From Allobacillus halotolerans (GTDB lineage: Bacteria > Bacillota > Bacilli > Bacillales > Alkalibacillaceae): DNA of 64,000 nucleotides. Below, piece by piece: positions 52,792 to 61,708 of the stretch. The translations under genes and the position numbers were made by a program. The stretch is taken from the NCBI RefSeq assembly GCF_018967645.1, contig NZ_JAHLZF010000003.1:316-64315 (forward strand), written 5' to 3'. The first letter of the stretch is position 1, and each line of letters opens with the position of its first letter. The notes beneath the pieces are model-generated. The model did no database searches. It saw only the letters and a list, made by a program, of their open reading frames with translations, and was not told the origin of the DNA.

Positions 52792-53211
52792 ATGGAACAG
52801 ATCGATTTTATGAAGGAAGCTTATGGAGAATTATACAAAATAGAGATTTCATTACGTATTCTAATTCACGAAGTAATGACAGAAGAATATGGACCTGGCT
52901 GGTTAATTAAAGCACCTGTTTCTATGGGTTATCGACCGTATCAGAAACCACTCAGTTCTTTTTATTATCATGAACTTATCTCTCTTTTATCGTCCTACCC
53001 TTGTTTAAAACAAATATTTCGAGAAGATTGCATTCTTCTATTAAGAAATACTATATCCATTCGAAACAATATAGCACACTGTAAATCTATTCAGAACGAT
53101 GAATTTAAAAAATTAGTATGTGCGTTGAAGGAAATAAAGGAAATTACAAATGTTAAAAATAGGTCCTTCAGTGTTAACTCTGAAGAACTTTTAAAAATTA
53201 TGTCCAAGTAG
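52792..53211 (+). CDS. HEPN-domain protein (Swt1-like), possible RNase
   Basis: This 139-aa helical protein has the pattern EAYGELYKIEISLRILIHEV ... YGPGW ... RNNIAH. The R91-x4-H96 pair is the RNA-cleaving motif of HEPN domains, and the Swt1-HEPN group has the same YGxxW spacing. ATG 52792 follows GAGG. There is no partner MNT or antitoxin gene beside it. It opens the AT-rich defence-like island. Confidence 0.7.
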   Translation: MEQIDFMKEAYGELYKIEISLRILIHEVMTEEYGPGWLIKAPVSMGYRPYQKPLSSFYYHELISLLSSYPCLKQIFREDCILLLRNTISIRNNIAHCKSIQNDEFKKLVCALKEIKEITNVKNRSFSVNSEELLKIMSK

Positions 53212-53556
53212 TCATTGATTTTTTGAACTTTTGTTAATTCACTATGTATTGACCGAACTACATGCCAACCCCAAAAAGTGGATCTGCAAATTTGCCTATA
53301 GTGTATGTAGAAACAGCTTTAAATTAAAAGTGTATTCCAGAGATGTTTTTAATCCTTGCGCATTCTACCTTTTCTAATTTTCCCCTATCTCTAAAAGAAT
53401 AAATTCAAAAGTGTTAGATAATGATTCTCAATCTTTTGTAATGTCAACTTGAGTGGATAAAATACCAAATATGTTTTTTAATACCGACTTTTTCTTAAAG
53501 CGTCTTAATTTAAAATAGTACCTTACCATAATTATTCTTCTCAGTCTTATTTAAGT
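53212..53556. other. AT-rich gap with an orphan Fur-like box
   Basis: No gene is seen. GATAATGATTCTCAATC (53417-53433) resembles the Fur box of the ferric operon at 13375, but there is no iron gene here. Confidence 0.4.
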
Positions 53557-53596
53557 ATCCAAAAAGAGTAGAAATTATCATCTGCTCTTTTTGGAT
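53557..53596 (-). terminator. Terminator of the endonuclease operon
   Basis: ATCCAAAAAGAG pairs with CTCTTTTTGGAT around a 16-base loop. Confidence 0.75.
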
Positions 53597-53609
53597 ATAA
53601 ATAATTTTA

Positions 53610-55484
53610 TTAGGCTGATAAGGATGAACTCCATTGCTCAATCACTTCTTCGATACTTGATAACCATGCTGTTGAATCATTTCCTGCCGCGTTACTTTTG
53701 TTATAAATATTGGATAAGAGACTTTGTAAGTCTTTATGATTTATCCTTATACCCTTTGTATTCAATTCTTTAACTTTTTTCAATACATTTACGTATTGTT
53801 GTATTGTTAGTGGAACAATCTTTTGAATTCTTCCTTCATATCCCAATTTCACACTCATCCAAAATGTATTTAATGTATCCCGGTGAATATTTGGGGCTAA
53901 AAATAAGCAGTAGTTATCCAAGGATTTATTTTGATCTCTATTCTCAAACTCCCTTAGATGCCTCATAATTGGTTGTCCCTCATTAAACCACTGATCTCTT
54001 CCTCTAAGAAGGGTAACTTCACAAATCATACCGAATGAGGAATACCTACACTCTATATCTGGATTATTACCGGCAGCAGTAAACAATGGAAGGTTGTCAT
54101 CTCCTACTGAATAGTTAGGTGAAATTTCTTTCGCATCATCTATGGCCATTAAAGATAAAGTAGTATAATATTCTAAGTTTAACGGGTCTTGTCCACTAAT
54201 TTTTCGTTTTCTTGTGGCCAATTCTGTTAACTTTTCAATATATAAATCAATATTTTCTAAATTACGTTCTTTTAAAATTGCTAAGTCATTATTAAGAGTT
54301 TTAATAATACCTCTTAACTTTGTTATTTCTTGGTTATAATCATTTATACTACTCATTTCAACTTTAGACAATTCAAAATCATGAAGGGCTTGATTTCGAT
54401 ATTGATTTTTAATATCGTTTTGTAGGAGCCTTGCCTGAACTAATAAATTGTTATAAACTGATTTTAAATCCTCTAAGTTTTCCCACGGAAGGGCAGGTTC
54501 ATCGATATTGGCCATGTAAGTTAAATAATCTTCAGCACTCTTAAAACTTAATGCCCGTCCATCAAAGTTCTCAAGAATTCTTTTAATTTCTACTGTTCGA
54601 GTGGGAGCTAAATCTACATACCTCCCATTACCTCTATAATAAAATAACTTTGTTTGTCTAAAATATCTTATAGCTGAATCTCCGTAATCATGTAGGTTAT
54701 TGACCTTGGTTTCTACTTTTTTCTGTTCATTTGGATTCAGCTTAAAGACTTCGATAGCAGTTTCTTCGAACCTTCTTTCAACATACCGTTGCGCTTCATT
54801 TCTATCTCGGGACCTTTTTTCTTTTCTAAACTCAATAATTTGAGATACTCGATCACTTATATCTCTATAATCAATTAAAGTCGTTAAAAATAATGAAAAC
54901 TCCTCTTTTGATACACCGACCGGATTATTACCAAGATTTCTCCACTCTATATTAACTTTATTTATAACATGCATGACTGCAGTAAAAGGAACAATATTAA
55001 AATTCTTATATCCTTTATCAATTGGATTTGGTAGTTGCCATTTCATAAAGTACCTAAAAAACACATTCACTAAATCTATTTCACCATCTAAGAACTTTTT
55101 CCCTAATTCAGTTATCTTCACTGTGCCCATAGATTCTTTAGCAATTGCTAAACCCATTTTTGTGATGTTGCTAACTGCTGTTCTACCTCTCATTGCATAG
55201 GCCATTTCTTGATTATTATTAAAACTCTTGTTTTCATAGAATACTTGACTTAATATATCTTTAACTTCGGCCACAGAAAACTCTTCTGGATCTTCATATT
55301 TTTGTTTATAGTAATCCGAAATTCCGTTAGGCAGATATAGTTTTGTTTTTATTAATTCCTTAAAGAACAGTGCTTGTGTATCTGGGTCAAAAGTTTCCCC
55401 TTCAAATCTTGAAAGAACCCTTAGAAATAATATAATTCGTTCTGGGTTTCTTACTGTGGTACTAATACTCCATGTGCCCGGCAT
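53610..55484 (-). CDS. Type IIS restriction endonuclease, AlwI family
   Basis: This protein of about 624 aa begins MPGTWSISTTVRNPERIILF, the opening I remember for AlwI-family enzymes, which cut at a fixed distance from a short asymmetric site. A likely PD-(D/E)xK nuclease centre is NNPDIECRYSSFGMICEVTL (D476, E489-x-T). A coiled-coil stretch (about 385-430) precedes it. ATG 55484 has AAAGGGG; the longer frame (to 55610) overlaps the upstream gene. Two adenine methyltransferases lie upstream, as expected for an asymmetric site. The recognition sequence cannot be read from the protein. Confidence 0.75.
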   Translation of the reverse strand: MPGTWSISTTVRNPERIILFLRVLSRFEGETFDPDTQALFFKELIKTKLYLPNGISDYYKQKYEDPEEFSVAEVKDILSQVFYENKSFNNNQEMAYAMRGRTAVSNITKMGLAIAKESMGTVKITELGKKFLDGEIDLVNVFFRYFMKWQLPNPIDKGYKNFNIVPFTAVMHVINKVNIEWRNLGNNPVGVSKEEFSLFLTTLIDYRDISDRVSQIIEFRKEKRSRDRNEAQRYVERRFEETAIEVFKLNPNEQKKVETKVNNLHDYGDSAIRYFRQTKLFYYRGNGRYVDLAPTRTVEIKRILENFDGRALSFKSAEDYLTYMANIDEPALPWENLEDLKSVYNNLLVQARLLQNDIKNQYRNQALHDFELSKVEMSSINDYNQEITKLRGIIKTLNNDLAILKERNLENIDLYIEKLTELATRKRKISGQDPLNLEYYTTLSLMAIDDAKEISPNYSVGDDNLPLFTAAGNNPDIECRYSSFGMICEVTLLRGRDQWFNEGQPIMRHLREFENRDQNKSLDNYCLFLAPNIHRDTLNTFWMSVKLGYEGRIQKIVPLTIQQYVNVLKKVKELNTKGIRINHKDLQSLLSNIYNKSNAAGNDSTAWLSSIEEVIEQWSSSLSA

Positions 55485-55497
55485 ATATTTCTCCCCT

Positions 55498-56472
55498 TTA
55501 GATAAATATGTTAGAAAACTCAGCGCCATATTTTTGTTTCTTATTTTCACTGAAATTATCGAAAAAACTTTCATCATACTCTGCTTTTTTAAAGTCTGAA
55601 AAATAATCATTATTTTTCGAACTATAATGATTCATATCATGTAACCAACCAAGGAATACATGTCTACTCATGCAGTATTTTGTCTCAGCAGTAATACCCT
55701 TATTTATATCTAAACCTTTTACTTCTATTAAAGAGACTTTTTCATTTAAGTTATCACTGTAATTAACCAAAATAAGTCTGCCTCCAAGATGCTGACTTAT
55801 ATTCCAAAGGGAAATATACTTTTGTTTATTATCATTCCATCTATTAGTCCAAGAATACCTCATCGGATGGGCCTTAATATTGTTAATATATTGATTTTCC
55901 CTTTTTAAAAATTCATATACTATATATTCATTTGTTGATGGTACAAACTGAAACAAATCCAAATCAAAACCTTTGGTACTGTCACCATTAAGTAAATCCT
56001 TAGTTAGTATAAGGCCGTTATCATCTTGAAATTGATCGTTATTATACAGAGATTTTAATAATCCATTTACGTAACTATCAATGTTAGCATCTCTAGCCGC
56101 ACCTAAGCCCTTTGAATTACTTTGACCATCAATATTATTTAATCCTCTAAACCATTGTTGTAATTGACTAAAATTAAGAATGGCTCCAATCGTTTTGCTA
56201 ACAAATGGGTCTAATTCAATTCTTATGTATTTATTTAAATCTCTTTGATAAAAGATAAAAACCCTTATTGCGTGTTGAAAACTCAATAGAAAATTTACCT
56301 TTTTCTGTTCTACTTCACTAATCATGTTAAACAGTCTTTCCCAAAATTGTTGCTGGGTAGGTAACTGATTATCTATAGTCAGCATATTGATATCGGTTAC
56401 TTCCATAAACTCAAAGAAATAATACTTTTGATTTGTATGAGCAAACTGAACCCTGTCGATTGTGTACAACAT
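55498..56472 (-). CDS. Unknown companion of the restriction endonuclease (324 aa)
   Basis: The gene sits 13 bp ahead of the endonuclease start, so they share one transcript. The middle has GFDLDLFQF...EYIVYEFLKREN (D170/D172, E187, K190), which could be a PD-(D/E)xK-like core. The surrounding tryptophans (YSWTNRW, SLWNISQ) suggest a globular alpha/beta fold. It may be a second nuclease subunit, a specificity helper, or an effector. I do not recognise the family. Confidence 0.55.
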   Translation of the reverse strand: MLYTIDRVQFAHTNQKYYFFEFMEVTDINMLTIDNQLPTQQQFWERLFNMISEVEQKKVNFLLSFQHAIRVFIFYQRDLNKYIRIELDPFVSKTIGAILNFSQLQQWFRGLNNIDGQSNSKGLGAARDANIDSYVNGLLKSLYNNDQFQDDNGLILTKDLLNGDSTKGFDLDLFQFVPSTNEYIVYEFLKRENQYINNIKAHPMRYSWTNRWNDNKQKYISLWNISQHLGGRLILVNYSDNLNEKVSLIEVKGLDINKGITAETKYCMSRHVFLGWLHDMNHYSSKNNDYFSDFKKAEYDESFFDNFSENKKQKYGAEFSNIFI

Positions 56473-56560
56473 ATATCATCTTCCTTTACAGAATCTAACA
56501 CCCTATTACCATCATAATCCATATTTCCTATTTGTTAAACAGTTTCCAGTAAAAATATGC

Positions 56561-56589
56561 AAAAAAACTCCCTTAATATCATAAGGAAG
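56561..56589 (-). terminator. Terminator between methyltransferase and endonuclease transcripts
   Basis: CTTCCTTA pairs with TAAGGGAG on the minus strand and is followed by seven T residues. It overlaps the last codons of the second methyltransferase gene. Confidence 0.75.
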
Positions 56590-57532
56590 GTAATCTATTA
56601 ATACTATAATTTGTTATTAAAACTTCTGATGTTTTTTTGGTTTTTTCTTTAATTTGGTAATTTGAGTTTCTGTAGTTATAATCTAAGTAATTTATTTCAT
56701 ATTTACTTGCCCATTTTTTTAGAATATTGTTTTCTCTTCCTTTATGTTCAAGCACATTCGACAAGGCAAATTTCACACCTTTTACATCTAAATCATCCAA
56801 TAATGCTAGCAGTTCATGTTCTTCCGTATCAGTCCAACCATTTTGCTCATTATAGGTTGCCGTTGAAATTAGGTAAGGTGGATCTGCGTATAAGAAATCT
56901 CCTTGAGTAAGTTCAATATCAATTTCACGAAAATCGCCTAACTTAAATTCGATATCTTTATTTTTAATTACATCAATAAAATTACTTAAGTTTGATTGAA
57001 TTCTTTGATTAAAATCCCTCTTGCCAACAGGTATATTGTAATGGCCCTTTTTATTAAATCTTATTTGATTATTAAATCCGTAAACCGTCAACAGGTAAAA
57101 TACAAGGTCATGATATACATCATCTTTTAAACGATTATTGTAATCCTCTCTTAACCTCAAAAATCTGTTTTTATTAAATTCTGCAAGTCCCTTTCCTGAC
57201 TCACAATTGTAAGAATTGTAACCATATTTTTCAGTATCCGTTAAATCATATTTTGAGATAATACCAAAGATACTGTTGAATATATCTTCCTTCTCTGTGT
57301 TTTTAAGGGTATGGAATAATCTTAATACTTCCCTTTGCTTATCAATTCCAATCATTTTCCCTTTTGCATTAACATTTATTGCAACATTTGCTCCTCCACA
57401 AAACAAATCAACAAAATTATTTATTTTGTTCGGAAATAGAGGAACTATTTGATTCAATAATTTATGCTTACCACCTGTATAATTTAAACATGACTTAAAA
57501 TACTTCATTTCAGTTTGTAACACTTTTATCAC
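56579..57532 (-). CDS. D12-class adenine-N6 DNA methyltransferase (M2)
   Basis: This 317-aa Dam-like enzyme has NYTGGKHKLL at the start, motif I DLFCGGANVAIN, and the catalytic DPPY in FLYADPPYLIST (about 225). The GTG start overlaps the stop of the upstream methyltransferase (GTGA), so both are made together. Two methyltransferases for one system point to an asymmetric recognition site, with one enzyme per strand. Confidence 0.88.
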   Translation of the reverse strand: MIKVLQTEMKYFKSCLNYTGGKHKLLNQIVPLFPNKINNFVDLFCGGANVAINVNAKGKMIGIDKQREVLRLFHTLKNTEKEDIFNSIFGIISKYDLTDTEKYGYNSYNCESGKGLAEFNKNRFLRLREDYNNRLKDDVYHDLVFYLLTVYGFNNQIRFNKKGHYNIPVGKRDFNQRIQSNLSNFIDVIKNKDIEFKLGDFREIDIELTQGDFLYADPPYLISTATYNEQNGWTDTEEHELLALLDDLDVKGVKFALSNVLEHKGRENNILKKWASKYEINYLDYNYRNSNYQIKEKTKKTSEVLITNYSINRLPSL

Positions 57533-58749
57533 CTACTTATTTCACAAAGATAAAGTATTTCCTTATGATCTTCAATTTTTGTCTTTCCAGTAGTGTAGAC
57601 TTGGAAATCAGTATCGAATGTTTTTACCTTACCTCTTGTTTCAAGTATCTCAATAATTTCTTCAGCGGATATTTTAGCATTCGAACGCCCAACACCCTTT
57701 TGTGCCATGTTGTTATAAGATACTAGAATATATTTACCATTAATATTGGTAATTAGGTCTTCAAATGCCTTAGTAGCCTTCATAGTACAATAATCGCTTT
57801 TAATATGGGAGCGATTAATCATTTTTTTAGCCACTCCAGATACTTCCGGTTCTTGCCATTCTGCGATATTCTCCAATAAATGGTATGCATCTCCATATTG
57901 TCGTGAATTATAAGGGGTATCAATATATACTAAATCCGCACTAATTTCTCTGACCAACTCATTAGCGTCCATATTAAACACGCGATTCTCTCTATTTAGT
58001 TTGTCATTTACATCTGGTACTAAAAGTTTAATCTCTCTCAAAGAATCTAACTTCCTCCGATAAGCATCGTAATGACCAACCGTATTTGCCACTTTATCCA
58101 TAGCATAAAGCAATGAGGTTATAAGAATAGCCTTTTCACGATAATTTATTTCCTCAGATAGCATTTCAATTTGTTCTCTTATATAACCAATTTTCATTGC
58201 ATTATATTCACTGAAGTAAGTTCCTCCAAAGTTTTTAGATACATAGTTTTCTTCTTGTGGTTCTGAGTTATTAAACATGGATATTAACTTTTCTATTTTG
58301 TCTTGGTCAATACTTTCAGAACTAAACCAAGTTAAATATGCTAAGTAATTAGAATACAAAATATCATTTACAATAATTTCTTTCCCCGCTCTATTAAACC
58401 TATCTGCAACTACACCAGTTCCTCCAAAGATATCTGCAACAGATTTAATATCCTCACAATTTTGTTCGACTACCTTCCAAATAAATTCTAAAAGTTTATA
58501 TTTGCTTCCCAAATATCGCCTGTTCTTTATTTGTAGCCTTTGATTAATCTCCACTGGAAGAGACAATTGTTCTTCTTTTCTTTTTATATTAGAATCAATT
58601 TCTTCTATATGTTGTTCCGTCCACATTCTCCAGCCTCTCCAATCTTTATCCGGTTCAGAGATTTCACCAAACTTAATCCAGTTATATAGGGTTTGCCTCG
58701 TTAAATTAAACTTTTCTAATATCTCTTTAGTTCTAACCTCTAAAGTCAT
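57529..58749 (-). CDS. D12-class adenine-N6 DNA methyltransferase with N-terminal helix-turn-helix (M1)
   Basis: Residues 1-55 form a MerR/excisionase-like head (ILEKFNLTRQTLYNWIKFGE, WRMWTEQHIEEID). The methyltransferase body follows: RRYLGSKYKLL, motif I VADIFGGTGVVADRF and catalytic DTPY in LVYIDTPYNSRQYG. The head may bind the operon promoter, as in self-regulated restriction systems, or help site recognition. ATG 58749 follows GGGGTGAT. Confidence 0.87.
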   Translation of the reverse strand: MTLEVRTKEILEKFNLTRQTLYNWIKFGEISEPDKDWRGWRMWTEQHIEEIDSNIKRKEEQLSLPVEINQRLQIKNRRYLGSKYKLLEFIWKVVEQNCEDIKSVADIFGGTGVVADRFNRAGKEIIVNDILYSNYLAYLTWFSSESIDQDKIEKLISMFNNSEPQEENYVSKNFGGTYFSEYNAMKIGYIREQIEMLSEEINYREKAILITSLLYAMDKVANTVGHYDAYRRKLDSLREIKLLVPDVNDKLNRENRVFNMDANELVREISADLVYIDTPYNSRQYGDAYHLLENIAEWQEPEVSGVAKKMINRSHIKSDYCTMKATKAFEDLITNINGKYILVSYNNMAQKGVGRSNAKISAEEIIEILETRGKVKTFDTDFQVYTTGKTKIEDHKEILYLCEISR

Positions 58750-58800
58750 TTTATCACCCCAAATAAGGCATCAACGCATCACTATAATTTTACTATTTAA

Positions 58801-58829
58801 ATTATATCATTTTTAAATCGGTAAATAAA
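58801..58829 (-). promoter_or_regulatory. Extended -10 promoter of the methyltransferase operon
   Basis: The minus strand has TTTATT, a 17-bp spacer and TGATATAAT. An identical TGATATAAT (58862-58870, plus strand) serves the divergent gene at 58911. Confidence 0.65.
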
Positions 58830-58910
58830 CTTTTTTATACTGTCTTCCTTATAATTAGGAGTGATATAATGTGAGAATAATAAGAAATTGGAGATTTGGA
58901 GTGTATTGTT

Positions 58911-59912
58911 GTGAATTTACCAAAGTTTGATCATAACAAGGGGAGTAAAGGGGTTAATCTTGTAGAAAAGAAAGTCATGGATGAATTGGGTTGGATATTC
59001 AGAGAACAGCCTACACAAGATTACGGAATTGATGGACATATAGAGGTTGTTGATGATGAATATGTAACAGGTAGATTAATTGCTGTACAAATAAAGGCTG
59101 GAAATAGTTATTTGAATGAAGAATCAAACTCCGGTTATGTTTTTAGGGGAAAGATTGAACATTATCATTACTGGAGCAATCATTCATTACCCGTTCTATT
59201 GATACTATGCGATTTAGAAAAAGAAATTTGTTATTGGGAAAAAATAAGCGAAGATAACGTTCAATTCACATCTGACTCAAATTGGAAGGTTGTTATTCCT
59301 AGCATTCAAGTAATTACTAGAGCAGCCGTTAGTACATTGAAAGAAATTGCAGAAAATACAACCGAATATGGGAGGCGGCTAAATCAATTAGTTCTTGCTC
59401 GAAGATGGATGGATGAACTACGAGAGGGAAACAAAGTGATTATTGAATCAGATGAGTGGATTAATAAAACATCTGGTAGAGGGTCAATATTTGTGAAAAT
59501 TATTGATAGTCGGACAGAAGAAGAGAAAACAGTCCTAGAATGGCCAATGGTATCTTTTCCGTTCCAGAGTTATGAAGATGTATTTCCTAATTTATTTCCA
59601 TGGGCACACATAACAGTAGATGAAGCCTTTTATGAGGAATATGATGAAGCGGAATTCCTTTCTGAAAATGCAGTATGGGATAAAGAAGCGGGAGATTATA
59701 TCGTATTTGGAGAGTATCAAGAGTGGAATAGTAATAGGCCTAAAATAAGACCATATACTACACATTCCGGAGAAGTGGCATCTTATAGATTATGTCTAGA
59801 GTTAAATCAATTAGGGAATTCTTTTCTAACCTTAGATAATTACCTTAGAAGTGGTTTGCAAAATATCAGTGACGATAACACCAAAAATATAGATCCTACT
59901 AGATGGTTCTAA
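58911..59912 (+). CDS. DUF4365 nuclease-like protein
   Basis: This 333-aa protein has an N-terminal DUF4365 (PD-(D/E)xK superfamily) domain: REQPTQDYGIDGHIEV and LIAVQIKAGNSY, in which the Asp and the Q-x-K are the expected catalytic residues. Its C-terminal half is unknown. GTG 58911 is preferred, with GGAG ten bases before. It is divergent from the restriction-modification locus. DUF4365 proteins occur in many defence contexts, but a specific role is not shown here. Confidence 0.75.
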   Translation: MNLPKFDHNKGSKGVNLVEKKVMDELGWIFREQPTQDYGIDGHIEVVDDEYVTGRLIAVQIKAGNSYLNEESNSGYVFRGKIEHYHYWSNHSLPVLLILCDLEKEICYWEKISEDNVQFTSDSNWKVVIPSIQVITRAAVSTLKEIAENTTEYGRRLNQLVLARRWMDELREGNKVIIESDEWINKTSGRGSIFVKIIDSRTEEEKTVLEWPMVSFPFQSYEDVFPNLFPWAHITVDEAFYEEYDEAEFLSENAVWDKEAGDYIVFGEYQEWNSNRPKIRPYTTHSGEVASYRLCLELNQLGNSFLTLDNYLRSGLQNISDDNTKNIDPTRWF

Positions 59913-60071
59913 GAGATACATTATCTTCCTTTATGTCTCTCTTTAAAAAAAATCTATATTATCTAGACTTTTAAATTCCTCAATGTTAAGAGTCATTGTA
60001 TAGATAATAAAGTTACTGTTTACAAAATAACAAATTAGTAATTCGTGACGAAGATAGAAAGGATGTGCAGA

Positions 60072-60821
60072 ATGAGTAAGAATCAAGAATACCAAGATAA
60101 CATAGAGCAAAGATGCTTGGATTTAGTAATAAACAACATAAATAAGAAAGATTGTTTTGGTATGTCAAATCAACAGCATATTGAATTACAAAAATGGTTA
60201 AAGGCTGCTAAGCCTAATCAGAATAGTAATGAATTTCCAGATTTTATATTTGAAGATGGCTTTATAGAACATTTTGCAGTTACTTCATCATCAGAGGGAA
60301 GAAAAGGGGCAAAACAAAAACAAGAATCTTTGATTTTAAAAAGGAAGAGTGAAACTGCTTTTTTTAGTAATCTTGATAATAGTGAAGAAGATACGCTAGT
60401 AAGTAATTCATTTTCTCGCCCATTTGAACAACACACACATCTTAATATTGTAAATTCAATAAAGAAAAATTGGCTAAAACATATAAAAAGTTATGAGAAA
60501 AAAATGTCTTCATCTAAACATGGTATTTTTCTACTAGATTATATAGATATTAATATTCACACTGCAATTAGCAGAGAAAATGAGCCAGCAGAAATTTTCA
60601 AGTCATATAGAATAAGTGCAGATAAGAAATTATTAGAGTGGATATATACATTTAAAGAAAAAATTGAATACCTAATCTTGAGTAATCCTCACTCAATTGA
60701 AGTAATAAGAATAGACCAAATACTCAACATTTTAGAGAGCATTCCCAGAGTTACATATGCACCTATTATAGGAATGGAATCTCACAAATATATAGGCTTT
60801 AAAAAGAAGGGAGATATTTAG
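60072..60821 (+). CDS. Unknown protein with a PD...E nuclease-like motif (249 aa)
   Basis: This is an AT-rich gene with ATG 60072 behind AAAGGATG. The motif NEFPDFIFEDGFIEHFAVTS followed by GRKGAKQK resembles a PD-(D/E)xK start (PD...E) without a clear Lys at the usual place. The rest is helical and basic. It stands alone after the DUF4365 gene. The family is not recognised. Confidence 0.6.
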   Translation: MSKNQEYQDNIEQRCLDLVINNINKKDCFGMSNQQHIELQKWLKAAKPNQNSNEFPDFIFEDGFIEHFAVTSSSEGRKGAKQKQESLILKRKSETAFFSNLDNSEEDTLVSNSFSRPFEQHTHLNIVNSIKKNWLKHIKSYEKKMSSSKHGIFLLDYIDINIHTAISRENEPAEIFKSYRISADKKLLEWIYTFKEKIEYLILSNPHSIEVIRIDQILNILESIPRVTYAPIIGMESHKYIGFKKKGDI

Positions 60822-60910
60822 AAACATAAGGCAGAAGTGCTACATTCTTATGATCGTAATCACTGTCCCCTATGATTTTTGCTATAATTGCCTTAAACGA
60901 GGAGGGGATT

Positions 60911-61549
60911 ATGGCAAATCAATACGCTGAGTTCTACAAGTGTGCACTACAGGTAAATCCTTACGACTACATAAAATATAGAGGGGAAGAACATCAATTT
61001 GAGGAAGCAAAGTACAACCATGCAATATTCGAAAACTGTTTGAAAACAGGTATTAAAGTTGTAGGGCTAGTCGAACCACGGTGATGTTCAAACTTCACGA
61101 TCACTTAGGGAATACCTACAAGAGAGGGGAATAGTTGTATTTCCGGGATTTGAAATTTCAACTTCAGAAAGAATACATATTGTATGCCTTTTTGGTAAAG
61201 AACAAGTGATATACAATTAGAAAGTTATCTTGGCTCGCTTGATTTAACTGACGAAAATGACGGAATATCACCTAGTAAATTAAGTTTTAATCAGATAGCA
61301 AAAAAGATTGAAGAATTTGATGGCTTTTGGTATGCAGCACATGTAACACAAGATAATGGAGTTCTTGAAAACCAACAATATCCAGTTTGGCAATCAAGTT
61401 ATTTAAAAGCGGCACAAATTCCTGCAAAACGCCACGAAATTGAGGATAGATATAAAAATATCTTAAAGGAAGCGGTAATCAATACATTAGAGGGTGGAAG
61501 TAATGCGTTTACTATTCGTAATCCTGTCTTTACCTCTATTAATTATTAA
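60911..61549 (+). pseudogene. Truncated, frameshifted TrlF-like PHP-domain gene
   Basis: From ATG 60911 (site GGAGGGG) the reading is FYKCALQVNPYDYIKYRG, then a frame break near 61080, then GDVQTSRSLREYLQERGIVV, FPGFEISTSERIHIVCLFG, a second break near 61205, then LGSLDLTDENDGISPSKLSF, FWYAAHVTQDNGVLE and a stop at 61547. This is the PHP phosphoesterase head of TrlF-type proteins, whose ATPase part (several hundred residues) is missing. It is an inactive remnant. Confidence 0.75.
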
Positions 61550-61666
61550 TAAAGTTCCTACATCACATAGTTTTGCTTAACCACTCCTTATTAATCATAA
61601 CCTCCACTCTCTGTTTTACCACTATTTGTGATACGGTTCCCCGTATCAATTTAAAGGTAGCATATA

Positions 61667-61697
61667 TAAAAAAGGCGAGAATTATTTACCTCGCCTT
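61667..61697 (-). terminator. Terminator of the HEPN gene pair
   Basis: AAGGCGAG pairs with CTCGCCTT on the minus strand, followed by six T residues. A separate GATACGG/CCGTATC hairpin lies at 61630-61647. Confidence 0.85.
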
Positions 61698-61708
61698 AAC
61701 TACTATTT

